From: Neiella litorisoli
GTDB lineage: Bacteria > Pseudomonadota > Gammaproteobacteria > Enterobacterales > Neiellaceae
Reading direction: 5' to 3'
DNA length: 64,000 nucleotides
NCBI RefSeq assembly: GCF_014773395.1
Contig: NZ_JACXAF010000003.1
Coordinates: forward strand, 186,001-250,000
Below are positions 17,571 to 24,924 of the stretch, in pieces. Under the pieces are notes generated by a model that ran no database searches, was not told where the DNA came from, and was given only the letters and a program-made list of their open reading frames with translations. Numbering within the stretch: the stretch's first letter is position 1; each line of letters begins with the position of its first letter. The position numbers and the translations under genes are program-made.

Positions 17571-18602
17571 ATGGAATTGTGCTCCCAGCTGAATTATTGT
17601 CGCTCGCTCTCTCCGGGGAAGGCATATTTTTATTATCTCGTTGATGGCAAAGAACAGCCTATCGGTGTCGATCGAACTCGTATTAGAGCGCCAAAATCTG
17701 GTTTTTCAGAGGGCTTTGAACCCAAAGGCATGAAACCTAAGGATACGGCACCGCAAGATCTGGCCTATTCGAACCCGCAGTTCATTGAAGAGTGTTATGT
17801 GCCGCCAAGGGTTTCTGAGATTTATTGTGACTTTTCACTGCGTATCAATGCTAATTCCCTGAAGCCCAACGTGTGTGCTCTTGATGAAACTAGACAAACC
17901 TTAACTGCTCTCGCTGAGCTCTATAAACAGCGCGGAGGCTACGGCCAGATAGCCAAGAGGATAGCGAAGAACATACTCATGGGAACATGGCTGTGGCGTA
18001 ATCGCACCTGCCGCTCACTAGATATTAAGGTTTTGACGAACGACGACCGAGTCATAACAATCTCAAACGCATTTAGCCTCCAATGGGCAAGCTCTTGGAA
18101 GGGGGAAGCACAAGACGCGCTAGAAAACCTCAAAACATTCATCGAAAAAGGCCTCACCGATCCAAAGTCTCTTTATTACCTTGATGTAAACGCCAAACTA
18201 GCAGTAGGCGGAGGTGATGAAATTTATCCCAGCCAAGAGTTCGTTGATTCAAAGCAAGATGGTGTGCCCACAAAGCAGTTGGCAAAGACCCAGCTCAACG
18301 GACAAGAAACCGTTGCCTTTCATGCGCAAAAGATAGGCGCTGCGTTGCAAATGATAGATGACTGGTGGCAGCCAAATGCGGATAAGCGTTTGAGAGTGAA
18401 TGAGTACGGCGCTGACAGAGAATATGTGATTGCCCGCAGACACCCTAAAAATGGGAATGATTTTTACCAGCTTGTCGGGCGGTCCGAGCGCTGGGTTGAA
18501 CAACTGGAACAGGGAAATGAAATCCCAGACGAAGTGCATTTCATCATGGCTGTTTTGGTCAAAGCTGGCGTATTCAACGGCGCAGCTAAGGGGAAGGCAT
18601 GA
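17571..18602 (+). CDS. cas7: Cas7 (Csy3-type) Cascade backbone
   Basis: A 343-residue Cas7f homologue that polymerises along the spacer, one subunit per 6 nt, displacing every sixth base of the guide. Family features include the start ELCSQLNYCRSLSPGKAYFYY and the mid-protein RIAKNILMGTWLWRNR helix. It sits between cas8/5 and cas6 and overlaps cas6 by 4 bp. The six-base footprint matters here because the homing spacer differs from the ffs consensus only at positions 6, 12 and 18. Confidence 0.94.
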   Translation: MELCSQLNYCRSLSPGKAYFYYLVDGKEQPIGVDRTRIRAPKSGFSEGFEPKGMKPKDTAPQDLAYSNPQFIEECYVPPRVSEIYCDFSLRINANSLKPNVCALDETRQTLTALAELYKQRGGYGQIAKRIAKNILMGTWLWRNRTCRSLDIKVLTNDDRVITISNAFSLQWASSWKGEAQDALENLKTFIEKGLTDPKSLYYLDVNAKLAVGGGDEIYPSQEFVDSKQDGVPTKQLAKTQLNGQETVAFHAQKIGAALQMIDDWWQPNADKRLRVNEYGADREYVIARRHPKNGNDFYQLVGRSERWVEQLEQGNEIPDEVHFIMAVLVKAGVFNGAAKGKA

Positions 18603-19207
18603 GTTGCCGCTACGGCTTTGTAGTTGAGTTTATTCCTGAGTCTGGCGACTGCAATTTGCTTGCAGGCCGGTGCATCAAAACGTTGCATGGTTTCTTAAAT
18701 GCGAATAAAAACGCAGCAAACTCCATTGGTGTTGCATTCCCGCTCTGGGGGATTCAGTCGGTTGGCAAAGCCATCGCTTTTGTCGGTCCTTCAGAGAAAG
18801 AACTAGTCGGTCTAAGCTACCAGCCGTATTTCTCGATGATGAAAGAGGAAGGGCTTTTCAATATGTCTAGTGTGAAAAAGTTACCAAAACAGTTGGCTGA
18901 AGTACGCTTTGTGAGAAACCAGACTATTGCTAAAACCTTTGTTGCATCGAAGCGGAGGCGAATGAACAGGGCTATTGAGCGGAGTGGCAGCGATAGTTAC
19001 ACACCGAAAGCTTCAGAAGAGCGAGAGTTCGATTTTTTTCACTGCATACCCATTGAAAGCAAATGCTCACAACAAGAGTTTGTTTTGCATGTACAAAAGC
19101 AAGATGCTCTTGAGGTTAACGTCGCTGGTTTCAACTCTTATGGATTGGCAACCAATCAGCGATGGCAGGGAAGCGTACCGAATATCGATTTAACCCTTTT
19201 TTCTTAG
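18599..19207 (+). CDS. cas6: Cas6 (Csy4-type) guide RNA endonuclease
   Basis: A 202-residue Cas6f homologue that cuts repeats at the 3' base of the hairpin and stays bound to it. H30 in CIKTLHGFL matches the catalytic histidine near position 29 of Csy4. An arginine-rich helix near residues 108-128 (RNQTIAKTF, SKRRRMNRAIERS) fits the RNA-hairpin-binding helix of the family. It is the last gene of the operon, with the array starting 117 bp downstream. Confidence 0.93.
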   Translation: MSCRYGFVVEFIPESGDCNLLAGRCIKTLHGFLNANKNAANSIGVAFPLWGIQSVGKAIAFVGPSEKELVGLSYQPYFSMMKEEGLFNMSSVKKLPKQLAEVRFVRNQTIAKTFVASKRRRMNRAIERSGSDSYTPKASEEREFDFFHCIPIESKCSQQEFVLHVQKQDALEVNVAGFNSYGLATNQRWQGSVPNIDLTLFS

Positions 19208-19289
19208 GATATTAATTTGTTCCTTTAAATCAGAGTGTTATTTGATCTTGCAAACAATTTTTTTTCTAACCCTTTGTTCAATAAACAAC

Positions 19290-19318
19290 TTGATATTCAA
19301 GGCTTTGCTGACTAATTT
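19290..19318 (+). promoter_or_regulatory. candidate CRISPR array promoter
   Basis: TTGATA (19290-19295), a 17-bp spacer and TAATTT (19313-19318), with transcription expected to start at the first repeat. No ACTTAG-N5-CTAAGT site is present here, so the array may not be under Xre control. Confidence 0.5.
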
Positions 19319-19323
19319 TCATA

Positions 19324-19518
19324 GTGACCTGCCGCATAGGCAGCTAAAAAGCATACCTCACGATAACAATCCGGGCATGGTATGTGACCTGCCGCATAGG
19401 CAGCTAATAAAATTATGAGCGATGGGGCTTCCAGCCTGTGGAGGTGACCTGCCGCATAGGCAGCTAAAAATAGGTCAGGAAGAAAGCAACCAAACCTGCT
19501 GAACAAGCAGAAAATAAG
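19324..19518 (+). CRISPR. I-F3 CRISPR array: three good repeats, one diverged repeat, two 32-nt spacers and one short homing spacer
   Basis: Repeats of 28 nt start at 19324, 19384 and 19444 (period 60) and read GTGACCTGCCGCATAGGCAG plus an A-rich 8-nt handle. The hairpin is CTGCC-GCATA-GGCAG. Spacer 1 is 19352-19383 and spacer 2 is 19412-19443; I found no match for either in the window. Spacer 3 (19472-19490) is only 19 nt and is followed by a diverged repeat at 19491-19518 whose hairpin CTGCT-GAACA-AGCAG keeps the 5-bp stem and 5-nt loop by paired changes. Spacer 3 matches ffs at 8133-8151. The handles also vary (AAAAAG, AATAAA, AAAAAT). Confidence 0.95.
19472..19490 (+). other. shortened homing spacer matching ffs
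   Basis: The spacer AGGTCAGGAAGAAAGCAAC aligns without gaps to ffs 8133-8151 with 14 of 19 matches. Mismatches are at 4, 6, 12, 13 and 18. Against the usual ffs core (AGGTCCGGAAGGAAGCAGC, as in E. coli) only 6, 12 and 18 differ, which are the positions flipped out in type I-F Cascade. With a 19-nt spacer the insertion lies 45 bp beyond the protospacer, near the distance known for I-F3 elements (about 48-50 bp). Confidence 0.88.
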
Positions 19519-19547
19519 AACCCACCAATTTCGGTGGGTTTCTTTTT
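19519..19547 (+). terminator. terminator of the CRISPR array
   Basis: An 8-bp stem AACCCACC / GGTGGGTT with an AATTTC loop is followed by TCTTTTT. It starts directly after the diverged repeat, so the homing guide is the last part of the transcript. Confidence 0.85.
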
Positions 19548-19580
19548 AGGGCTGTTGCTTTGTTTTGAGCTTATCAATGG

Positions 19581-19608
19581 CTTTGGCCATTCAGCTGAAT
19601 GGCCAAAG
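19581..19608. repeat. 28-bp perfect palindrome between array and copper cargo
   Basis: CTTTGGCCATTCAG and its exact complement follow without a spacer. No T-run lies on either side, so it is not a typical terminator for the leftward copper operon or the array. It could be a protein-binding site or cruciform. Confidence 0.6.
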
Positions 19609-19671
19609 GGGAACTGGTTTGTTTTTCCCAAGTTCAAGTTTGGGAGTGCGAGGTTATTTTTCCATAGGTGG

Positions 19672-20025
19672 CTAGTCAGCTCGGATTTTTCCTAGATACA
19701 TCTTCATCGGACAATGAAATTCATATTCCCCCTTTGCAAGTGGCGGTAATGTTAAGCTCACCGACTTGTTTAATGGAAGCTCAACAGAAAAATCTGCTGC
19801 CGGAATAACAATAGAGCTTGCACATGGGGACGGATCTTTACGATGAAAAGTGAGTTGAGATTGTTGCATCGCATTAATTTGAATAAAAGCTGGTGTGTAT
19901 ACCCCATTCTCGACGGTAATAACTAGGTTACTTTGTAATTTAACAGCGGGCTTAGGACGATAAAGCCAGAACCACCAAACGATTAGTAAGATGATAGCAA
20001 GCCCGATAATATTGATGGTGGTCAT
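19672..20025 (-). CDS. membrane-anchored cupredoxin-like protein
   Basis: A 117-residue protein with an N-terminal membrane helix (IIGLAIILLIVWWFWLY) and a small beta-rich periplasmic domain. The domain resembles cupredoxins: a histidine in LTFHRKD, a cysteine in DPSPCAS, and a C-terminal HCPMKMYLG loop that supplies His, Cys and Met ligands typical of a type 1 copper site. It follows copA with a 4-bp gap and shares its promoter. A role as a copper chaperone or sink at the membrane is inferred from this pairing. Confidence 0.8.
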   Translation of the reverse strand: MTTINIIGLAIILLIVWWFWLYRPKPAVKLQSNLVITVENGVYTPAFIQINAMQQSQLTFHRKDPSPCASSIVIPAADFSVELPLNKSVSLTLPPLAKGEYEFHCPMKMYLGKIRAD

Positions 20026-20029
20026 GCTG

Positions 20030-22309
20030 CTAAGCCCCCTTCATGTTTCGTTTAAGCCAACGCAGGCGATTGGCATTGCTAACCACGGTGAGAGATGAAA
20101 GAGCCATTGCCGCTCCCGCGATAACTGGATTCAGCAGTATTCCCCAAAACGGATACAAAACACCTGCGGCGATTGGAACCCCCGCAGCGTTATAGATGAA
20201 TGCTCCAAATAGGTTTTGCTTAATATTTTTGAGCGTTGCTTTACTGATATTAATGGCGTCAGCGAGGCCGTGCAAAGAGCCTTGCATCAGTGCTATATCC
20301 GCGCTTTCGATTGCTATATCGGTTCCTGTACCAATAGCAAAACCAACATCAGCTTGTGCTAAGGCTGGAGCATCGTTAATCCCATCTCCAGTCATTCCTA
20401 CAACCTCAAAGGCTTGCTGTAGCTTTTGAACTTCATGTGCTTTTCCTTCTGGCAGAACTTCAGCGAATACTTCATCAATTCCGACTTGAGAAGCTATCGC
20501 TTGAGCTGTGTGCTGGTTATCACCAGTAATCATGATGACCCTAAGACCACTAGTTTTAAGACGCTGAATTGCGCTTAGAGAGTCTGCTTTTACTGGGTCT
20601 GAAATTGCGATTAAGGCTTCTAGTTTTCCATCTATAGCAACAAATATCGGGGTCTTGGCCTGTTGTGCAATTTCTTTGGTTGCTATCGCATGGGCCTCAT
20701 ACTCGATGGAAAATCGATTCATCAGCTTATCGTTGCCAATCAGAATATGTTTACCGACAGACTTGGCACTCACGCCATGCCCATCAATTGAGTCAAACTG
20801 GTCGACCGGGCTTAAAGAAAGCTCTTTTTCTTGAGCTGCGCTCAATATGGCCTCGGCAATAGGGTGTTCTGAACCTGACTCAACGCTTGCCAATAGAGTT
20901 AAAACCTGCGATTCATCCAAGTCACCTAACAATTTGAGATCCGTCACTTGCGGTTTGCCTTCGGTGATGGTTCCGGTTTTATCCAATACCATGGTGGTTA
21001 ATTGTGAGGCTGTTTGCAGTGCTTCGCCGTTGCGGATCAAAACGCCGGACTCTGCTGCTTTGCCAACGCCAACCATAACCGACATTGGAGTTGCTAGACC
21101 CAATGCGCAGGGGCAGGCAATAATAAGCACAGTTGTAGCGGAGATAATGGCTAGACTCAGTGCTCCATCCGGCCCCCAATTGAGCCAAGCAAGCGCAGAG
21201 ACGATTGAGATGATCATGATGGCAGGCACGAAATACGATGAGATCGAGTCGGCAAGTCGACCAATTGAAGGCTTAGAGGCTTGAGCTTGCTTAACCATGT
21301 GAATGATTCGCGCAAGAGCGGTTTCTTTACCAACATGCGTCGCTTGAAAAACAAGCGTCCCATTTTTGTTAATAGTGCCTGCAGATACGCGATCGCCCGA
21401 CTCCTTGCTGACAGGCATCGGCTCGCCGGTCAGCATGGACTCATCAATAGAAGATCTTCCGTCTATGATTTTCCCATCGACCGGAATCTTTTCTCCCGGC
21501 CTAATGCGGATCAGATCGCCAGCCAAAACATGCTCTATGGGAATATCTAACTCTACCTCTTTGCGCAAGACTCTTGCTGTTTTCGCTTGCAAGCCGATCA
21601 ACTTTTTAATCGCAGAAGAGGCCGAGCCTCTAGCTTTAAGTTCTAGCGCCAGGCCTACGTTGATTAGACCAATGATCATGGCTGAAGCTTCGAAATAAAC
21701 ATGGCGCGCGGCCAACGGAATAGCGTCAGGGAAAAGCACAACAACCATGGAATAAAGCCAAGCCGTTCCTGTCCCCAATGCTATTAGGGTATCCATACTT
21801 GCCGTATGATTGAGGAGCGATTTCCATGCACCTACAAAAAAGTGTTTGCCAGAGGCAAAAAGAACTCCTCCGGTCGCTAGCCCAATCAGCAACCAAATGA
21901 ACTGCTGGCTCTGAGTTTGAATCGACATATCACCACCGAGCAGTCCATAAAGCATCAGGGGGAAACCAAGCCCTAGGGCCAGGATTGCATGTCGCCAACG
22001 GCTGCGGTACGTAGATATGTCTTGTTGCTCCTGCGCTGATTGAGAATCTAACAAATTATCTTCATCGAATTTCTTGGCTTGGTAACCGATTTGTTCAATG
22101 GTTGATATAAGCCGCTCTGCGCTAGCATTTCCGGTTACGGCAACGGTCCGGTCAGCAAAGTTCATTTGGGCATTGCTGACACCCTCGATTTGAATAAGGG
22201 CTTGTTCAATTTTACTGACACAACTGGCACATTTAGCCCCAGTGACCGATAACCAAATTTCACCGTTGGGCGTCGAACCCGCTTTAGGCCGGCTTGGAGA
22301 TAAGGACAT
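20030..22309 (-). CDS. copA: Cu(I)-exporting P-type ATPase CopA
   Basis: A 759-residue P1B-1 ATPase that pumps Cu(I) (or Ag(I)) out of the cytoplasm. One N-terminal heavy-metal domain has GAKCASC (C27, C30). The membrane metal motif is [10 protein letters not shown], the phosphorylation site DKTGTIT (D443) and the hinge [10 protein letters not shown]. Length is that of a one-HMA CopA. It is the middle gene of a leftward operon: the small Cys-rich gene overlaps its ATG by one base and the cupredoxin gene follows. The promoter has the MerR-type 19-bp spacer next to the divergent regulator. Confidence 0.96.
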   Translation of the reverse strand: MSLSPSRPKAGSTPNGEIWLSVTGAKCASCVSKIEQALIQIEGVSNAQMNFADRTVAVTGNASAERLISTIEQIGYQAKKFDEDNLLDSQSAQEQQDISTYRSRWRHAILALGLGFPLMLYGLLGGDMSIQTQSQQFIWLLIGLATGGVLFASGKHFFVGAWKSLLNHTASMDTLIALGTGTAWLYSMVVVLFPDAIPLAARHVYFEASAMIIGLINVGLALELKARGSASSAIKKLIGLQAKTARVLRKEVELDIPIEHVLAGDLIRIRPGEKIPVDGKIIDGRSSIDESMLTGEPMPVSKESGDRVSAGTINKNGTLVFQATHVGKETALARIIHMVKQAQASKPSIGRLADSISSYFVPAIMIISIVSALAWLNWGPDGALSLAIISATTVLIIACPCALGLATPMSVMVGVGKAAESGVLIRNGEALQTASQLTTMVLDKTGTITEGKPQVTDLKLLGDLDESQVLTLLASVESGSEHPIAEAILSAAQEKELSLSPVDQFDSIDGHGVSAKSVGKHILIGNDKLMNRFSIEYEAHAIATKEIAQQAKTPIFVAIDGKLEALIAISDPVKADSLSAIQRLKTSGLRVIMITGDNQHTAQAIASQVGIDEVFAEVLPEGKAHEVQKLQQAFEVVGMTGDGINDAPALAQADVGFAIGTGTDIAIESADIALMQGSLHGLADAINISKATLKNIKQNLFGAFIYNAAGVPIAAGVLYPFWGILLNPVIAGAAMALSSLTVVSNANRLRWLKRNMKGA

Positions 22310-22506
22310 TACAACTCCTCCTTAGATGAACAGCAGTTGGACTTTGAGCTGCTAGTTTGACAACAGTCGCGGCCCTGAGATGCTGTTTTGATGAAAACAA
22401 GCGCAATTAATGCAACAAGGATTAAAGCGGCGATTGGTACGATACCGGCGCTCAAGTACAGCAAAACAATGGCTACGAGCAGAGCACAAGTGGCAAACAT
22501 TTTCAT
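22309..22506 (-). CDS. small membrane protein with Cys-rich tail
   Basis: A 65-residue protein with two hydrophobic helices (residues about 3-20 and 23-43) and a cytoplasmic or periplasmic tail with two CC pairs ([16 protein letters not shown]). I do not recognise the family. The cysteine pairs suggest metal binding, and its position as first gene of the copA operon, under the copper promoter, supports a role in handling copper for the ATPase. Confidence 0.7.
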   Translation of the reverse strand: MKMFATCALLVAIVLLYLSAGIVPIAALILVALIALVFIKTASQGRDCCQTSSSKSNCCSSKEEL

Positions 22507-22548
22507 ATCACGACCTTTATTAATGAGTGTTGCTATTGAATAGCTTAA

Positions 22549-22569
22549 ACCTTACCCTTGCAGTAAGGT
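22549..22569. promoter_or_regulatory. CueR-like operator and copA promoter
   Basis: ACCTTAC-N7-GTAAGGT is a perfect dyad. Reading leftward, TTGACC, a 19-bp spacer and TAAGCT form a promoter with the stretched spacer that MerR regulators untwist. It lies between the leftward copA operon and the rightward regulator gene. Confidence 0.85.
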
Positions 22570-22588
22570 CAAGGTTTGAGTCAGTACA

Positions 22589-22975
22589 ATGAAAATTTCC
22601 GAAGTGGCAGAAAAAGCAGGGTTGACGGTTAAGGCCGTCAGATATTATGAAAATGTAGGTTTAATCCCAAAGCCAGCTCGACAGCAAAACGGGTATCGAA
22701 GCTATGACGATTCAGTGCTTCCGATCCTCAACTTGATTCATCGGTCAAGAGCCGCAGGTTTTTCTGTTGACGAGTGTCGGGAGTTGATTGAGCTGTTCAA
22801 CAACCCAGCACGTCATAGTGCAGACGTACATGAGCTTATTTGCCAAAAAGTTGAAGCTATTGAAAAGCAACAAGCTCAGTTGGAACACATCAAAGAACAC
22901 TTGATTGCGTTGGCTAGTCGATGTGAGAACAATGAAAAATCAACATGCTCAATTTTAGCTTCATTGACCAAGTGA
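22589..22975 (+). CDS. cueR: CueR-like copper-responsive MerR regulator
   Basis: A 128-residue MerR-family activator. The N-terminal winged helix is MKISEVAEKAGLTVKAVRYYE, followed by the dimerisation coiled coil (about 78-110). The metal loop has C112 and C120 with seven residues between, the same positions as in E. coli CueR, which binds a single Cu(I), Ag(I) or Au(I). It is divergent from copA across an 82-bp region holding its operator. A second copy of the operator type precedes the gene at 23080. Confidence 0.92.
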   Translation: MKISEVAEKAGLTVKAVRYYENVGLIPKPARQQNGYRSYDDSVLPILNLIHRSRAAGFSVDECRELIELFNNPARHSADVHELICQKVEAIEKQQAQLEHIKEHLIALASRCENNEKSTCSILASLTK

Positions 22976-23014
22976 GTGGATTAACATTTCGTTAGAAAAA
23001 ATTTAAAACTATTA

Positions 23015-23045
23015 TTGACCTTACCCTTAGGGAAGGGTCTAAGAT
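23015..23045 (+). promoter_or_regulatory. CueR-type promoter of the cusCBA side
   Basis: TTGACC (23015-23020), a 19-bp spacer containing TTACCCTTAGGGAAGGGTC, and TAAGAT (23040-23045). This is the same architecture as the copA promoter. Because the -10 overlaps the ATG at 23044, translation must begin further on, at 23080. Confidence 0.83.
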
Positions 23046-23079
23046 GCATCTTATAACGTTCATTTTAGCAATCCGATCA

Positions 23080-23511
23080 ATGTCACTATTGCGTCTACAA
23101 AAATACAACTATCGCACGGCAGCGCTTCTGTCTGTGTGGTTTATATTTTGTGTCACGGTGACTTGCTCAAATCTGTTTGCTCATGATGATACCGTTTCTC
23201 AAGTCAGCACTTCCGAGCATATTGCTTTCACAGAAGCAAATTCCCATGCGCGCCACCAACCCATGACTACGGAAGACCCTGCTGCTTCGGAGCACGGATG
23301 CTGTGGTGACAATGCTGATGATTTTTCTATAACCAAACTGGTTAACTCTAAAACAGATAACTTCCAAACGCTTGCCGTTGTTGTTGTATTGGCACTAATG
23401 CTATCGCTATTCATCGTGCGACCTAAACCAATCCTTCGACCAAAGCGTCATATAGTACCCACATCGGGATACCCCCCCATCTTCCTGACAATTCAGCGCC
23501 TGCTGAATTAG
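23080..23511 (+). CDS. His/Cys-containing membrane protein of unknown function
   Basis: A 143-residue protein with a signal-anchor helix (TAALLSVWFIFCVTVTCSNLFA), a polar stretch rich in His with a GCCGD motif, and a second helix (LAVVVVLALMLSLFIV). No family is recognised. The start is set at ATG 23080 because the promoter -10 covers the earlier ATG at 23044. It is the first gene behind the copper promoter and precedes cusC, so it is probably part of the copper response. Confidence 0.6.
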   Translation: MSLLRLQKYNYRTAALLSVWFIFCVTVTCSNLFAHDDTVSQVSTSEHIAFTEANSHARHQPMTTEDPAASEHGCCGDNADDFSITKLVNSKTDNFQTLAVVVVLALMLSLFIVRPKPILRPKRHIVPTSGYPPIFLTIQRLLN

Positions 23512-23605
23512 CCACATAGTTCCGAACACCCCAATCAACTGTGCTCTTTGAGTGCAGCACAACCCTATTTGTACATTTAATCATTTGGCTTATAGAGGCC
23601 CGTAC

Positions 23606-24910
23606 ATGATGAACCGAAATCGTAACTTGCGCCTGTGTGCGCTGGTAGTTGCTTCATTTTTGCCCTTGGCTCACACCTCAGGAGTTTGGGCTGAAGAAAC
23701 CAAACTATCGTTGGCTAAAGCTGTCAATCTGGCGCTATCTGGCGATATTTGGCAAGAGGGAAACAAACTCAATGGGCAAGCATTTTTGAGTGAGGCGACT
23801 GCCGCAAGCTCTTTGCCTGATCCGAGAATAAACATCTCCGCAGCAAATATTCCAACGGACACTTTCAACTTCGACCAAGAAGGTATGACGCAGCTGAAAG
23901 TTGGCGTGAGTCAAATGTTTCCCCGAGGGGATACACTGCAGCTGCGACGTGAGCAGGGAAAAGAAAAAAATGAGCTTACGTTAATTGCTGCAAAAGTTAG
24001 ATCTGCCAAAGTCACTTCACTCGTCAGTCAAATATACCTAGACGCATGGCTAGCTCAACATATTGCAGATTTAATCGAAAACAATCGATATTTGTTCGAG
24101 CAATTGGTTGATGTAACCGAAAAAGGGTACACATCTGCTGCAGGCAACACTCGCCAGCAGGACTTAATTAGAGCCGACTTGGAGCTGGCTCGTTTAGATG
24201 AGCGCGTATTAAGAATTCGACAACAATTCGACACTAATCTCCAATTGCTATTGGAATGGTTACCACCTGAAGCAATAGCAAATGCGCTAACGATCGACGC
24301 CCCTGAAATCGAACCACTAGCTGTATTCAAAGCTGGAGAATTAAGTGCGTTGACACGAGTGCTGGCCAAGCATCCAACAGTAAGAGGTATTGAGCAACAA
24401 CGAGAAATTGCAAATACCGATGTTGAAATAGCTAAGCAAAGTTACAAACCAGAGTGGGGACTGACCGCAAGCTATGGTTATCGTCAAGATGATCCTTACG
24501 GCAACAGTCGCGCTGATTTTTTATCAGTAGGGGTCACTTTTGATTTGCCTGTTTTCACCGAGTCTCGCCAAGACAAGCAAGTCGATGCTGCTCGCTATCG
24601 AGCACTCTCCGTTGAAACCGAACGCCAACTGCTATTGCGAAAGTTGAGCGCCGAATTTGAATCGCTCACTGCTCAAATCAACCGATTAGAACGACGTGAA
24701 CTTCAATACAGCCAAAAGTTGTTGCAGCAAACCAATCAGCAGGCCGACTCAGCTTTGAATGCTTACACCGCTGATCGTGGAGACTTTGCAGAAGTCATGC
24801 GTGCATACATTGCTGTTCTCAACACTCAGATTGAAGCTAGCCAAATTCAAGTCGAGCGTTTGAAAAAGGTTGTGCAGCTCAACTACTTACTAGCCGGTGA
24901 AGTTATTTAA
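23606..24910 (+). CDS. cusC: CusC/CzcC-like outer membrane efflux protein
   Basis: A TolC-family outer membrane channel of 434 residues, with a signal peptide (LCALVVASFLPLAHTSGVWAEE). The long amphipathic helices, for example ARLDERVLRIRQQFDTN and the closing AYIAVLNTQIEASQIQVERLKK, form the periplasmic tunnel. It exports metal received from CusA via CusB. AGAGG at 23594-23598 places the start at ATG 23606 or 23609 rather than at the frame opening at 23552. The adaptor gene follows after 14 bp. Confidence 0.9.
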   Translation: MMNRNRNLRLCALVVASFLPLAHTSGVWAEETKLSLAKAVNLALSGDIWQEGNKLNGQAFLSEATAASSLPDPRINISAANIPTDTFNFDQEGMTQLKVGVSQMFPRGDTLQLRREQGKEKNELTLIAAKVRSAKVTSLVSQIYLDAWLAQHIADLIENNRYLFEQLVDVTEKGYTSAAGNTRQQDLIRADLELARLDERVLRIRQQFDTNLQLLLEWLPPEAIANALTIDAPEIEPLAVFKAGELSALTRVLAKHPTVRGIEQQREIANTDVEIAKQSYKPEWGLTASYGYRQDDPYGNSRADFLSVGVTFDLPVFTESRQDKQVDAARYRALSVETERQLLLRKLSAEFESLTAQINRLERRELQYSQKLLQQTNQQADSALNAYTADRGDFAEVMRAYIAVLNTQIEASQIQVERLKKVVQLNYLLAGEVI

Positions 24911-24924
24911 GGGAATTTGAATTA

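Noticed and set aside
19472-19503. Reading the third spacer as a normal 32-nt spacer
   Set aside because: Beyond position 21 the match to ffs is lost and the bases form the hairpin of the diverged repeat; the insertion distance would also be too short for an I-F3 system.
19312-19506. Leftward reading frame across the CRISPR array
   Set aside because: It is a product of the repeat sequence, with LAAYAAGH at each repeat, and no start signal.
19324-19518. The array as a normal defensive CRISPR
   Set aside because: No cas3, cas1 or cas2 is present and all cas genes sit in an operon with tniQ inside a Tn7-like element.
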